A DNA stretch of 64,000 bases from Caulobacter sp031457805 (GTDB lineage Bacteria; Pseudomonadota; Alphaproteobacteria; Caulobacterales; Caulobacteraceae): contig NZ_JAVDXI010000002.1 of assembly GCF_031457805.1 (NCBI RefSeq), positions 310,001-374,000 on the forward strand, read 5' to 3'. How positions within the stretch are numbered: position 1 is the first letter of the stretch; the number at the start of each line of letters is the position of its first letter. Both the position numbers and the translations under genes were made by a program. Positions 25,189 through 33,756 of the stretch are shown piece after piece. The notes under the pieces were generated by a model. It was not told the origin of the DNA and did not search any database. It was given only the letters and a program-made list of their open reading frames with translations.

Positions 25189-25764
25189 TTAGCGGCCGGC
25201 GGGGGTGGGGGCGGATACCGGCGGGGCCACGGGCGGGGCGTCCTGGACGGGGGTCTGGTCGTCCTTGAGGCCCGCCGCGGTCATGGCCCGGCGCAGCGTG
25301 GTGACGGGCGCCTCGGCGCCGACCTTGAAGGTCAGCACGGCGGTCTGGGCGGGGTTGTCGCCGAGGTTGGCGAAACCGCCCGTCCGCTCGGCGTTGAGGG
25401 TAACGCCATAGGTCCGATTGGCCTGGACCCGGCACAGCAGGACAAAGGTCTTCTGGTCGGCCAGCAGGCGCGGGGTCTTGACGCAGTCCATCGGCTCGAC
25501 GCCGTCGGCGGGGGCGTAGTTCCAGGCGGTCGGGGACATCTGCTGGTCGAAGGCGACCTTCAGGATCAGCACGCCGGGGGCCACCATCTGGTCCTGGGCG
25601 GGGTAGCTGGACACGAGCTTCGGCGGCAGGGTCGGCGGCAGGATCAGCACCGGCGAGACCGCGTTGGGCTCCTCGGGCGGCGGGGTCTTGACTTGCGCGT
25701 GGGCGCTCGCCCCGCCAAGGGCGGTCAGCAGGATCAGGGCGGAAAGCGGGTGACGCAGCGACAT
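25189..25764 (-). CDS. Exported Ig-like domain protein
   Basis: 191 residues from the ATG at 25764. Signal peptide MSLRHPLSALILLTALGGASAHA-Q, a short proline-rich segment (KTPPPEEPN), then one Ig-like beta-sandwich (about 50-150) that opens LVSSYPAQDQMVAPGVLILKVAFDQQMSPTAW, resembling bacterial Ig-like/CopC-type folds, with two cysteines that could form a disulfide (DCVKT and LLCRV). The Pro-rich tail (PVAPPVSAPTPAGR) suggests a surface-exposed or wall-associated protein. Function unknown. The frame can be read further upstream, but it runs into the divergent 25828 gene. Confidence 0.6.
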   Translation of the reverse strand: MSLRHPLSALILLTALGGASAHAQVKTPPPEEPNAVSPVLILPPTLPPKLVSSYPAQDQMVAPGVLILKVAFDQQMSPTAWNYAPADGVEPMDCVKTPRLLADQKTFVLLCRVQANRTYGVTLNAERTGGFANLGDNPAQTAVLTFKVGAEAPVTTLRRAMTAAGLKDDQTPVQDAPPVAPPVSAPTPAGR

Positions 25765-25827
25765 CTTTCCAGACTGAAGGGCAAGCGCGGCCTTCTCAAG
25801 GCGCCTTTGCGGGCCTACATCGCAGGG

Positions 25828-26004
25828 ATGACCGACAAGACCGACACCGCCCCCGACGGCGAGACGCCGATGCAGCGCGCCCTGCGCCTGAAGAAGGCCG
25901 CCCAGGGCCGCCACGGCCACGGCCCCAAGGCCTCCAGCGGCAAGGTCGAACGCGCCAGCGCCGCCGCGCCGACGGGCAAGTCCAAGCCCTGGATGACGCG
26001 TTGA
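25828..26004 (+). CDS. Small basic protein, unknown
   Basis: 58 residues (MTDKTDTAPDGETPMQRAL then a lysine-rich stretch to KSKPWMTR). Low complexity, highly charged, no domain recognised. The coding frame shares the normal GC3 bias of the region, and it lies in the gap between two minus-strand genes, which makes it more likely to be real. No ribosome-binding site is clear beyond GCAGGG just upstream. It may be an RNA- or nucleoid-binding peptide; that is a guess. Confidence 0.5.
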   Translation: MTDKTDTAPDGETPMQRALRLKKAAQGRHGHGPKASSGKVERASAAAPTGKSKPWMTR

Positions 26005-26025
26005 CCGCCTGAGGGCGCTTGACGG

Positions 26026-27039
26026 TCAGGGCTCGGGCGGAGGGTCCGTGACCGGCTCCGAGCCGGCTTGCGGCAGGCTGGAGATCGGCCGCTCGGGCAG
26101 CAGCGGCTCGCCGGTCCACTCCCAGTGCCAGGGCTCGTAGACATAGTTCACGAACCCGAAGCGGCCCGCGTGGGCCACCATCCAGCGATAGGCCGGCGAG
26201 CGCGCCATCGCCAGGCGGTTGGCGTCGTCGGCCGAGGCCGGCCCGAAGCCGGGCGCGCGCTCGAGCACCAGGTCGACCGCCAGCCCCGTCCGGTGCGCCG
26301 AGCAGATCGTCCGCACAAGGCCCTGGCAGTTGCGCTCGCGGGCGCAACGCGCCGCATCGGCGTCCGGCGCGCGAAAGCCCGAGAAGATCGCCAACTGGCC
26401 GGTGCGGGTCGACACGCCGTCGGCCCTGGCCGCCTCGACCATGCGCCGGTAGGCCGCCATAGCGGCGGGGCGCAGGCGCACGGCCTTGCCGCCATAGGTC
26501 TCGGCGGGCGTCGCTGAGACCAGCATCGCCTCGGGCGGCGCGCCGGGACACAGGCCTTGCCGGTTCACCCGCACGAAGGGCCGCGCCAGATGCCAGCCCG
26601 GCGCCATCGCAGCGAAGGTTTCCGGATCGAGCACGCCGCTCGGGCGCAAGCCGCGCGCGCCTTGCCATCGCGCCAGGGCGGCGGCGAAGGCCTGGGTCTG
26701 CGGTCCGCAGGTCGCGCCGATCTCGGCGGCGATCCGCGGCGCGTAGATCTCCCAGCCCTGCTCGGGCTTTCCGAAGGGCGACCAGGCCAGGGCGGAGAGC
26801 GACAGCGCGTTGGCGGCGGCGGCCCCCACCGGCGCAGCCCCCTGATCGCAAGCGCCCGGATCCCCGACGCGCATCGGGGATCCCGCCGGCGGATCGATGG
26901 ACGGGATGTAGGCGCTTTGCGGCCCCTCGGCCCGCTGAGGCGCGTCGCTGTCCGGCGTCGACGGCCACCACAGCCAGAGGCCGCCGGCCGCGCCGATCAG
27001 CAGGACTAATCCCAGCATCAGCCGGCGCAGCGCTCTCAC
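26026..27039 (-). CDS. D,D-carboxypeptidase-like M15 peptidase (VanY family)
   Basis: 337 residues. N-terminal membrane anchor (RRLMLGLVLLIGAAGGLWLWW), a peptidoglycan-binding-like helical part (about 110-150, RWQGARGLRPSGVLDPETF) and a C-terminal M15B domain (about 180-310). Zinc motif SAHRTGLAVD and the second zinc/catalytic motif EPWHWEW are intact. It trims the terminal D-alanine or remodels peptidoglycan at the periplasmic face. The gene is divergent from the L,D-transpeptidase gene at 27114, with only about 74 bases between, so both peptidoglycan enzymes may share control. Confidence 0.88.
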   Translation of the reverse strand: MRALRRLMLGLVLLIGAAGGLWLWWPSTPDSDAPQRAEGPQSAYIPSIDPPAGSPMRVGDPGACDQGAAPVGAAAANALSLSALAWSPFGKPEQGWEIYAPRIAAEIGATCGPQTQAFAAALARWQGARGLRPSGVLDPETFAAMAPGWHLARPFVRVNRQGLCPGAPPEAMLVSATPAETYGGKAVRLRPAAMAAYRRMVEAARADGVSTRTGQLAIFSGFRAPDADAARCARERNCQGLVRTICSAHRTGLAVDLVLERAPGFGPASADDANRLAMARSPAYRWMVAHAGRFGFVNYVYEPWHWEWTGEPLLPERPISSLPQAGSEPVTDPPPEP

Positions 27040-27113
27040 GTCGATCTCCCGCCTGATGGAACTTCGTCATCGCTCAAGGTTTGAGACGGCGGAGTGTTCC
27101 GCCTGGAGAGCGT

Positions 27114-28193
27114 ATGACTGGTCTGGCTTCCCGTATCGCCCTTCTGGCTGTTCTGGTCCTTAGCGCATGTGACGATCCCCGCCCTGCCAAGCCGCCAGCC
27201 GGACGCACGGTGCAGAAGGTCGAGACCCCCAAGCCTCCCGCTCCTGCCGCCCTGGCCTCGCAGTCGCCCCTCGCGCAGGCGCTCAATGCCGCGCGGTTTG
27301 ATCCGAACGCCGCGACGCCCGAAGCACGACGCGACGTCCTGGTGAGGATCCAGACGCTTCTCGACCGTGCGCATTTCTCCCCCGGCGTGATCGACGGCCG
27401 GGAGGGGACCAACCTGACCCTGGCGATCAAGGCGTTCCAAACCGCGCAGAGGATCACGCCGGACGGACAGGTCAGCCAGGCGCTGCTGGACGCCCTCACC
27501 ACGGCCGACAGCGGACCCGTCCTGGTCGACTACAGCATCACCGCAGAGGACGTGGCCGGCCCGTTCACCCCCGCCCTCCCCAAGGACGACTACGAGGCCA
27601 TGGCGGCCCTGCCCGCCCTCAACTACGCGACCCCGCTGGAGATGCTGGCGGAGCGGTTTCACATGGATGAGGCGTTGCTGCAGGCGCTGAACCCCGGCGT
27701 GGACTTCGGCGTCGCGGGAACGACCATCGTCGTCGCCGCCGTCGGCAGCGACACCCTGGATCGCAAGGTCGAGCGGATCGAAATCGACAAGACCCTGGGC
27801 CAGGTCCGGGTGTTCGACGCCGCCGGGACGCAGCTCGCCGTCTATCCCGCGACCGTCGGCAGCGCCGAGCGCCCCGCCCCCCAGGGCGAGTGGGCCGTTC
27901 GAACGCTGGCCCCGCGCCCGACCTACACCTACGATCCTTCGCGCCTGACGTTCGGCAAGGCGAAGACCAAGCTGACCATCAAGGCCGGGCCCAACAATCC
28001 GGTCGGCTCGACCTGGATCGACCTGACCAAGGACACCTATGGCATCCACGGCACGCCGGATCCCCATCTGGTCAATAAGCGCGCCTCGCACGGTTGCGTG
28101 CGGCTGACCAACTGGGACGTGGCCGAACTGGGCGCGGCGGTGGCGAAGGGCGCCCGCGTCATCTTCATGGGCCAGGAGACTCGCGCGGCCTAG
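27114..28193 (+). CDS. L,D-transpeptidase lipoprotein (YkuD domain)
   Basis: 359 residues from the ATG at 27114. Lipobox LVLSAC near residue 18 marks a lipoprotein. A peptidoglycan-binding domain (about 70-145, LLDRAHFSPGVIDGREG) and a LysM-like stretch come before the YkuD catalytic domain (about 220-350) with YGIHGTPDPHLVNKRASHGCVRLTN; the cysteine in HGCVR is the nucleophile. It makes 3-3 cross-links or anchors proteins to peptidoglycan in the periplasm. Its TAG stop at 28191-28193 is the first TAG of a repeat element. An in-frame ATG at 27081 would displace the lipobox to about residue 29. Confidence 0.88.
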   Translation: MTGLASRIALLAVLVLSACDDPRPAKPPAGRTVQKVETPKPPAPAALASQSPLAQALNAARFDPNAATPEARRDVLVRIQTLLDRAHFSPGVIDGREGTNLTLAIKAFQTAQRITPDGQVSQALLDALTTADSGPVLVDYSITAEDVAGPFTPALPKDDYEAMAALPALNYATPLEMLAERFHMDEALLQALNPGVDFGVAGTTIVVAAVGSDTLDRKVERIEIDKTLGQVRVFDAAGTQLAVYPATVGSAERPAPQGEWAVRTLAPRPTYTYDPSRLTFGKAKTKLTIKAGPNNPVGSTWIDLTKDTYGIHGTPDPHLVNKRASHGCVRLTNWDVAELGAAVAKGARVIFMGQETRAA

Positions 28194-28350
28194 AGCATTT
28201 CACGACCTGACTGCGTCAGGCCGTGAGCTCTAATCTTTTGTTTTGACGCATTTTTCTTCACGCGAACCGGAACCACTTCGCTCGAAAAATGCTCTAGAGC
28301 TTCGTTATCGCGTCGGAACCGGTTCCGACTTTCGGCGTCACGCTCCAGCG
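28191..28350. repeat. TAGAGC/GCTCTA bipartite element, with a second truncated copy
   Basis: 28191-28298 runs TAGAGCATTTCACGACC... GAGCTCTAATC, AT linker, ...CGAAAAATGCTCTAG; a truncated, differently diverged copy follows to 28350 (GCGTCGGAACCGGTTCCGAC...). The first TAG is the stop codon of the L,D-transpeptidase gene. The main part is nearly an exact inverse of 39811-39919. Confidence 0.85.
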
Positions 28351-28354
28351 CCCG

Positions 28355-29107
28355 TCAGTTCGGTTTGCGGAACTTCAGGATGAACTGATCGGTCTTGCCC
28401 CGAATGGCCGGGTCGAAGACGTTGATCGTGCGCGCGTCCGCCGGATCGGCCAGCAGCGCGCTTTCAGCCTCCAGCTTGAAGCCGGCCGCCTCGACCTCCT
28501 GCTTGACCGCGGCGATGTCGATCCGGTGCAGGGTGTCGGCGGCGGTGATCCCCGAGCCGGCGACCGCAGAATGGTCCACCACGAGGAACACGCCGCCCGG
28601 CTTCAGCGACTTGAAGATTCCGGCGTTTGCCTTGGCCGCCGTGTCGGTCGGGAACGGCTTGAGGTGCATGTCGTGATAGTTCTGGACGGTGATCACCGCA
28701 TCGACATTGTCGGGTAGGTCCAGGGCGGTGATGGGCCCGTCAAGCGGCTTGCTGTTGGGCAAGGCGGCGGTCACGGCTTTGAGGCTCTCGCCGTAGCGGG
28801 CCGCGAACTTGATGAACTCGGCGGGCTGGTAGGCGTAGACCACGCCTTGCGGGCCGACGGCGCCGGAGATGATGCGGGTGAAGTATCCCCCGCCCATGAC
28901 GAAATCGACGACGGCGTCGCCGGGCTTCAGCTCCGCCATGGCCAGAATCTCGCCGGGATGGCGGGCGGCGTCACGCGCCGTCTCGGCGGTGGGACGTGAG
29001 GGTTCGGCGACCGCCTTGGCGATGTGGGCTGGAACCTGCGCCATCGCCGGGGCGACCACCGCGAACGCCAGAACGGCCAAGGCTGGAACCATGAACTTGC
29101 GAGCCAT
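28355..29107 (-). CDS. Exported SAM-methyltransferase-fold protein
   Basis: 250 residues. Signal peptide MARKFMVPALAVLAFAVVAPAMA-Q, then a class I methyltransferase fold: motif I is LKPGDAVVDFVMGGGYFTRIISGAVG, motif post-I is VVYAYQPAEF and motif IV is VDAVITVQNYHD. This matches a family of predicted methyltransferases with export signals (COG4798-like). Periplasmic export is odd for a SAM-dependent enzyme because SAM is cytoplasmic; the role may have changed. Divergent from the acylase gene. Confidence 0.8.
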   Translation of the reverse strand: MARKFMVPALAVLAFAVVAPAMAQVPAHIAKAVAEPSRPTAETARDAARHPGEILAMAELKPGDAVVDFVMGGGYFTRIISGAVGPQGVVYAYQPAEFIKFAARYGESLKAVTAALPNSKPLDGPITALDLPDNVDAVITVQNYHDMHLKPFPTDTAAKANAGIFKSLKPGGVFLVVDHSAVAGSGITAADTLHRIDIAAVKQEVEAAGFKLEAESALLADPADARTINVFDPAIRGKTDQFILKFRKPN

Positions 29108-29269
29108 TGCGCGCCTCCCCTGATGTTGGCCCTTTGGTAGCAGGCGCCGGCGCGTCAGCGAACAGCGTTATCATGAAGTTTCAGCAAGGTTTCGTCGGAC
29201 CCGGCCCTTTCCACCGCCCGGCCCTCCCCCCATGATCGCGGCCAACGAACAAGGGACGGGGAGACGGGG

Positions 29270-31372
29270 ATGAAGTGGATCCTGCGCGGGATCGGCGGGT
29301 TGCTGGCGCTTGTGGTGGTCGCAGCGCTGGCCCTGATCGCCATCGACCGCGCCAGTCTGCCCAAGGCGCCTAGCCGGCAAGCGTTGCTCGACAAGGTAAA
29401 GGCCTATGACGTGCGCATCCGGCGCGACGAATGGGGCGTGCCGCACATTCTCGGGACCACCAACGCCGACGCCGCCTTCGGCCTGGGCTACGCCCAGAGC
29501 GAGGATGACTTCGACACCCTGCAGGACGTGGTGCTGGCCACGCGTGGCGTCCTGGCCCGCAGCAAGGGCGCCGGCGCCGCCCCCACCGACTACGTGGTGT
29601 CCCTGCTGGAAGTCTGGCCCACCGTCGACAAGCACTATGACGCGTTGCCGGCGGACCTTCGCGCGATCATGGAGGCCTACGCCGACGGGGTGAGCCTCTA
29701 CGTCGCCAAGCATCCGGAGAAGGCCAGGGCAGGCCTGCTGCCGGTCACGGGCAAGGACGTCGCGGCGGGCTTCATCTTCAAGCAGCCCTTCTTCTACGGC
29801 CTGGACGGCGAGCTGCGCCGGATCACGGCCCCGGCCACAAAGGGACCACCGCCCAAGGGCTCTAACGGCGTGGCCACCGCGCCCTCACGCAGCGCCGATG
29901 GCGCCACGCGACTGCTCGTCAACTCCCACCAGCCCTATACGGGGCCCGTCGCCTGGTACGAGGCCGTGGTCCAAAGCGGCCAAGGCTGGCATGTGGCCGG
30001 CGGCTTCTTCCCCGGCTCGCCGTTCATGCTGCACGGCCACAACGCCACGCTCGGCTGGGCCAACACCGTGTCCAAGCCCGACCTCGTCGACGTCTATCGC
30101 CTGACGATTAACCCGGCGAACAAGAACCAGTACAAGCTGGACGGCCATTGGAGGGACTTCGAGAAGCGCTATGTCACCCTGCGCGTGAAGCTGCTCGGGC
30201 CGATCGTCCTGCCGGTGCGCAAGGCGGTGCTGCGCTCGGCGCACGGGCCGGTGCTGGAGACCGACCACGGCGTCTTCGCCATCCGCTATGCGGGCATGGG
30301 CGAGTGGCGCCAGCCGTTGCAGTACTGGCGCCTCAACCGGGCGCGGACCGTGGAGGAGTGGCGCGCCGCGATTGCGACCCACGCCATTCCCAGCCTGAAC
30401 TACGTCTATGCCGACGCGGCCGGGAATATCGGCTTCGTGCACAACGGCCAGTATCCGAACCGAAAGGCCGCGGCCGAGTGGAGCGGCGTGCTGCCGGGCG
30501 ATCGCTCCGACCTGATCTGGCAAGGCTATCGGCCGGTCGAGCAAAGCCCGCAGCTGTGGAATCCCAAGTCGGGCCTGGTGTTCAACTCCAACAACACCCC
30601 GTTCCAGGCCAGCGAGGCGGCCGACAACCTCAAGCCTGCCGACTTCCCCGCCTCGATGGGCCTGCAGGACAACATGACCAACCGCGCGTGGCGGGCGCTG
30701 GAGACGTTCGGCGCCGACCGGGCGATCACCGACGCGAGCTTCCGCGCCCACAAGTATGACGTCGCCTTCAGCGACCGCTCCAGCGTCATGGCGATGGTGC
30801 GCGAGGTGCTGGCGGTCGACCCCAAGGGCGACGCGGACCTCGCGGAGGCGCAGCGGATCCTGCGCGCCTGGGACAAGCAGGCCGACCGCGCCAATCGCGG
30901 CGCGGCCCTCGCCGCCCTGATGAGCCAGCCGATCCTTTTCGCCCACTCCAACGGTGACCCGGCGCCCAGGCCGATCGAGAGCCTGCGCGCGGCCATCACG
31001 ACCCTGAAGACCCACTTTGGCCGCCTGGATCCGGAATGGGGTCAGGTGAACCGGATACGGCGCGGCACGGTTGATTTGCCGATCGACGGGGCCGCCGACA
31101 CCTTCCGGTCGGTCTGGGGCAAGGCGCAGAAGGACGGAACCACTACCGCCGACGGCGGCGACACGTTCGTGATGTTTGTGACCTGGGACAAGGCGGGCGC
31201 GCTGCGGTCTGAGAGCATCCACCAGTTCGGCTCGGCGACTCTGGATGCGGCCTCGCCGCACTACGCCGACCAGACGCCGCTTTTCGTGGCCATGAAGACC
31301 AAGCCCGTCCGCTTCACGGAGGATCAGCTGAAGGGCCACATCAAGGTCGACTATCGACCCGGCGAACGCTGA
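29270..31372 (+). CDS. Penicillin acylase family (Ntn-hydrolase) protein
   Basis: 700 residues. N-terminal hydrophobic anchor/signal (ILRGIGGLLALVVVAALALIAI), then an alpha-chain, a spacer that ends around KGPPPK, and the beta-chain, which would begin at Ser198 in GSN; the serine is released as the new N-terminal nucleophile by self-cleavage. AAFGLGYAQSEDDF is the conserved early block, and HGHNATLGWANTVSKPDLVDVY carries the usual catalytic residue region. Members hydrolyse amide-linked acyl groups such as penicillins or acyl-homoserine lactones. Substrate unknown. GGGGA before the ATG is a good ribosome-binding site. Confidence 0.88.
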   Translation: MKWILRGIGGLLALVVVAALALIAIDRASLPKAPSRQALLDKVKAYDVRIRRDEWGVPHILGTTNADAAFGLGYAQSEDDFDTLQDVVLATRGVLARSKGAGAAPTDYVVSLLEVWPTVDKHYDALPADLRAIMEAYADGVSLYVAKHPEKARAGLLPVTGKDVAAGFIFKQPFFYGLDGELRRITAPATKGPPPKGSNGVATAPSRSADGATRLLVNSHQPYTGPVAWYEAVVQSGQGWHVAGGFFPGSPFMLHGHNATLGWANTVSKPDLVDVYRLTINPANKNQYKLDGHWRDFEKRYVTLRVKLLGPIVLPVRKAVLRSAHGPVLETDHGVFAIRYAGMGEWRQPLQYWRLNRARTVEEWRAAIATHAIPSLNYVYADAAGNIGFVHNGQYPNRKAAAEWSGVLPGDRSDLIWQGYRPVEQSPQLWNPKSGLVFNSNNTPFQASEAADNLKPADFPASMGLQDNMTNRAWRALETFGADRAITDASFRAHKYDVAFSDRSSVMAMVREVLAVDPKGDADLAEAQRILRAWDKQADRANRGAALAALMSQPILFAHSNGDPAPRPIESLRAAITTLKTHFGRLDPEWGQVNRIRRGTVDLPIDGAADTFRSVWGKAQKDGTTTADGGDTFVMFVTWDKAGALRSESIHQFGSATLDAASPHYADQTPLFVAMKTKPVRFTEDQLKGHIKVDYRPGER

Positions 31373-31457
31373 ACGATTGAGCTGAGCCGTTCAGCCGCCG
31401 TTCAGTTGCCGAGCGGTTAGCTGACATCAACGACCAAGCCTCAGTTGGGGGAACATC

Positions 31458-32054
31458 ATGCGTAAGACCTTCGCGCTCGCCGCCCTGTCCGTTATGGCCA
31501 TGGCCGGTTCGGCCATGGCCCAGGCCCCTTACTGGAACGGTCGCTACGACGACCCGCCGCGCGGCTCCTACACCCGCTCGTGCCGCGAGATCACGGCCTT
31601 CAACGGCCAGGTCTGGGCGCGCTGCCAGACCGATCGCGGCGGCTGGGAATGGAGCAGCGCCCGCGTCCGCGACTGCGGCGCCCAAGGCCTGGAGAACTAC
31701 GACGGCCGCCTGCAATGCGCCGGCTTCGTCGGCCCCGGCCAAGGCGGCGGCGGCTGGAATGGCGGCGGCGGCCGCCCGCCCTACGGCAATGGTGGCGGCG
31801 GGTATCGCGGCGACATCCTGATGTTCGAGGACACCGGCTACCAGGGGCGTGTATACGAGGTGATGGGCGACACGCCCGATCTCGGCGTCGCGCGTTTCAA
31901 TGACAAGGCCTCGTCGATCCGCATCGTCCGCGGCAAGTGGGAAATCTGCGAGCACGCCAACTACCAGGGCCGCTGCAGCCGCCTGGACGCCGACCAGTTC
32001 ACGCTGCCGCGCGAGTGGAACGACGCCATCAGCTCGATCCGTCGCGTTCGCTAG
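31458..32054 (+). CDS. Exported CVNH-like plus beta/gamma-crystallin protein
   Basis: 198 residues. Signal peptide to AMA-Q (residue 21). Residues 37-88 look like one cyanovirin-N-type (CVNH) half: SCREI, ARCQTDRGGWEWSSA, RDCG, GRLQC, with cysteines at 42, 56, 73 and 87. A Gly-rich hinge (about 91-117) follows. Residues 119-198 form a beta/gamma-crystallin domain with both calcium motifs of the (N/D)(N/D)xx(S/T)S type, at 148-153 (NDKASS) and 188-193 (NDAISS). It may bind glycans at the N-terminal half and calcium at the C-terminal half. The last codon's TAG is shared with a repeat element. A paralogue follows at 32179. Confidence 0.75.
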   Translation: MRKTFALAALSVMAMAGSAMAQAPYWNGRYDDPPRGSYTRSCREITAFNGQVWARCQTDRGGWEWSSARVRDCGAQGLENYDGRLQCAGFVGPGQGGGGWNGGGGRPPYGNGGGGYRGDILMFEDTGYQGRVYEVMGDTPDLGVARFNDKASSIRIVRGKWEICEHANYQGRCSRLDADQFTLPREWNDAISSIRRVR

Positions 32055-32166
32055 AGCGTGACGCCGAAAGTGGGAACCGGTTTCGGCGCGCGTCACGCTC
32101 TAAGTATTTGATTTAGCGCCTCGTTATCGCATCAAAACGATGCCGTTTTGACGCGCGAGGCTCTAG
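32051..32166. repeat. TAGAGC/GCTCTA bipartite element; start is the crystallin gene stop codon
   Basis: CTAGAGCGTGACGCCGAAAG ... TCACGCTCTA (stem 1), AAGTATTTGATTTA linker, then GCGCCTCGTTATCGC ... GCGAGGCTCTAG (stem 2). The initial TAG is the stop at 32052-32054. Confidence 0.88.
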
Positions 32167-32178
32167 GGAGGACCTTCC

Positions 32179-32607
32179 ATGCGCAAGACAGCCTTCTTCA
32201 TCGCCTGCGGCGCCATGGCGCTACTGACCACCCAAGCCGTCGCCCAGGACCGCGACTGGGACCGTCGCGATCAGCGTTACGAGCAGCGTGATGACCGCTA
32301 TGACCGTCGCGATGATCGCCGGGATGATCGGCGCGACGATCGGCGCGACCGCTGGGGCGGCGGCGGGATCGTGCTGTTCGAGCACCGCGACTTCTACGGT
32401 GACGCCCGTCCGATCCGCGGCGACATGCCGGACCTGGCGCGCATCGGCTTCAATGACCGCACCTCCTCCATGCGCATTTCGCGCGGGGCGTGGCAGTTCT
32501 GCGAACACGCCTATTTCCAGGGGCGTTGCTGGGTCTACGACTATGATGTCGGCGTGCTGCCCAACCGGCAGAACGACCGCTTCAGCTCGGTCCGCCGGGT
32601 TCGCTGA
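32179..32607 (+). CDS. Exported beta/gamma-crystallin protein with RDD repeats
   Basis: 142 residues. Signal peptide to VAQ (about 23). Residues 24-58 are a highly charged Arg/Asp repeat (RDDR units) encoded by short tandem repeats of about 12 bases. Residues 64-142 are a beta/gamma-crystallin domain like that of the upstream paralogue, with calcium motifs at 92-97 (NDRTSS) and 132-137 (NDRFSS), so the domain can fold without the CVNH half. It is probably a periplasmic or surface calcium-binding protein. A repeat element separates it from the paralogue, so the two may be expressed separately. Confidence 0.8.
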   Translation: MRKTAFFIACGAMALLTTQAVAQDRDWDRRDQRYEQRDDRYDRRDDRRDDRRDDRRDRWGGGGIVLFEHRDFYGDARPIRGDMPDLARIGFNDRTSSMRISRGAWQFCEHAYFQGRCWVYDYDVGVLPNRQNDRFSSVRRVR

Positions 32608-32700
32608 ATCGCGCAAAGCCAAACGCCGCGCCCGGCCCTTGAAGCTGGGGGCGGCGTACGGCTAAGGTTCGCCGCCTCGCGAACGAGTGGAGTTCACAAC

Positions 32701-32838
32701 ATGCGTAAGTTCGTCGTCCTCGCCATCGCCGCCTCGGCGCTGCTCGTCTCGGCGTGCAACACGATCGAGGGCGTGGGTCGCGACGTTTCAGCGGCCGGCA
32801 AGGCTGTCAGCGGCGCCGCCCGCGACGCCAAGCACTAG
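32701..32838 (+). CDS. Entericidin-like small lipoprotein
   Basis: 45 residues: MRKFVVLAIAASALLVSAC signal with lipobox LVSAC, then a short mature part (NTIEGVGRDVSAAGKAVSGAARDAKH). This matches the entericidin family, whose members are small lipoproteins attached to membranes and linked to envelope stress. Ribosome-binding site GGAG at 32687-32690. The mature peptide is amphipathic. It is normally too short for a default gene caller, but the match is strong. Confidence 0.85.
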   Translation: MRKFVVLAIAASALLVSACNTIEGVGRDVSAAGKAVSGAARDAKH

Positions 32839-32905
32839 CTTCGCCCTCCTCATGCGACGGCTGGTCGCCCTTTTCTGGCCGTCGCCGCGAGCGCATATGG
32901 ACGCC

Positions 32906-33289
32906 ATGTCCGAACCCCAGCCCACCACCTCCGTGCTTACCGGCCTGAAGCGCGGCCTGAGTCATCGTTGCCCCAACTGCGGCGACGGCCACCTCTACCG
33001 CCGTTATCTGAAGGTCTCACCGATCTGCGAGGCCTGCGGTCACGAACTGGGCCTTTATCCGGCCGATGACGGCCCGGCCTACTTCACGATCTTCCTTGTC
33101 GGCCATGTCATCATCGCCCCGATGCTGTTCTTCCCCTGGATCTGGGAGGCCTCGCCCTGGATCGTGGCGCCGGTGGTGCTGATCCCGCTGGCGGCGCTGA
33201 CGCTGCTGACCCTGCCGCGCGTGAAGGGCGCTGTGATCGGCACGCTCTGGGCCATCAAGATCCGCAAGGCCGAAGACGCGCCGTCCTAG
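32906..33289 (+). CDS. DUF983 membrane protein with zinc ribbon
   Basis: 127 residues. A CPNCGDG / CEACGHE pair (four cysteines) forms a likely zinc ribbon at about 22-45, followed by two hydrophobic helices (YFTIFLVGHVIIAPMLFFPW and IVAPVVLIPLAALTLLTL). It matches the DUF983 family of inner-membrane proteins found in alphaproteobacteria, some of which sit near oxidase genes; no function is assigned. Alternative ATG at 32897 adds three residues. The TAG stop at 33287-33289 lies at the start of a repeat element. Confidence 0.8.
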   Translation: MSEPQPTTSVLTGLKRGLSHRCPNCGDGHLYRRYLKVSPICEACGHELGLYPADDGPAYFTIFLVGHVIIAPMLFFPWIWEASPWIVAPVVLIPLAALTLLTLPRVKGAVIGTLWAIKIRKAEDAPS

Positions 33290-33407
33290 GACTGGAGCGT
33301 CGCGCGTCAAAGCGAAATCGTTTTGACGCGATAACGAGGCTCTAAATCAAACACTTAGAGCGTGACCCGCGCCGAAACCGGTTCCCACTTTCGGCTTCAC
33401 GCTCTAG
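33286..33407. repeat. TAGAGC/GCTCTA bipartite element; start overlaps the DUF983 stop
   Basis: Reverse orientation to the copy at 32051: CCTAG (DUF983 stop) then GCGTCGCGCGTCAAA... (stem 2), GAGGCTCTAAATCAAACACTTAGAGC (linker) and ...TCACGCTCTAG. The copy differs from others by a small insertion after the terminal CTAG. Confidence 0.8.
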
Positions 33408-33566
33408 CTGGCCAAGCACGCGCAGCCGAACGACCAAAAAGCGTTCGCCGCTCGAAAAATCTTGGAACCTTTCTTCTCGGAACCGACAAGCGGCGCCGCG
33501 AATTCCGCCCCCATGACCCCGCGTCGCCACGGTGGCTGACGCGGGCTCGGAGGGAACCTTCGCACC

Positions 33567-33722
33567 ATGCTCGGCACGATTCTCATCATTCTCCTGATCC
33601 TGGCCCTGATCGGCGCGCTGCCCACGTGGGGTCACAGCCGCTCGTGGGGCTATTTCCCCAGCGGCGGCCTTGGCCTGATCCTGGTGATCATCATCATCCT
33701 GGTGCTGATGGGCCGGCTTTAA
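33567..33722 (+). CDS. DUF3309 small membrane protein
   Basis: 51 residues: MLGTILIILLILALIGALPTW, a short turn HSRSWGYFPSGGLG, then LILVIIIILVLMGRL. Two hydrophobic segments with the conserved PTW and SWGY(F)PSGG turn match DUF3309, a family of very small membrane proteins often induced in stress responses. Ribosome-binding site AGGGAA at 33551-33556. No promoter motif is convincing. Stop TAA. Confidence 0.85.
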   Translation: MLGTILIILLILALIGALPTWGHSRSWGYFPSGGLGLILVIIIILVLMGRL

Positions 33723-33756
33723 CCCCAGCTTGCCCTGGGCCGGCGTTCGGCTAAAG

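Noticed and set aside
32687..33289. 200-codon frame continuous with DUF983
   Set aside because: Its first 73 codons overlap the entericidin gene in another frame and give a Ser/Arg-rich non-family sequence; the DUF983 start is near 32906.
33407..33566. ECF-type stress promoter before the DUF3309 gene
   Set aside because: GGAAC is present twice, but no CGTT/GTT -10 at 16-18 bases fits.
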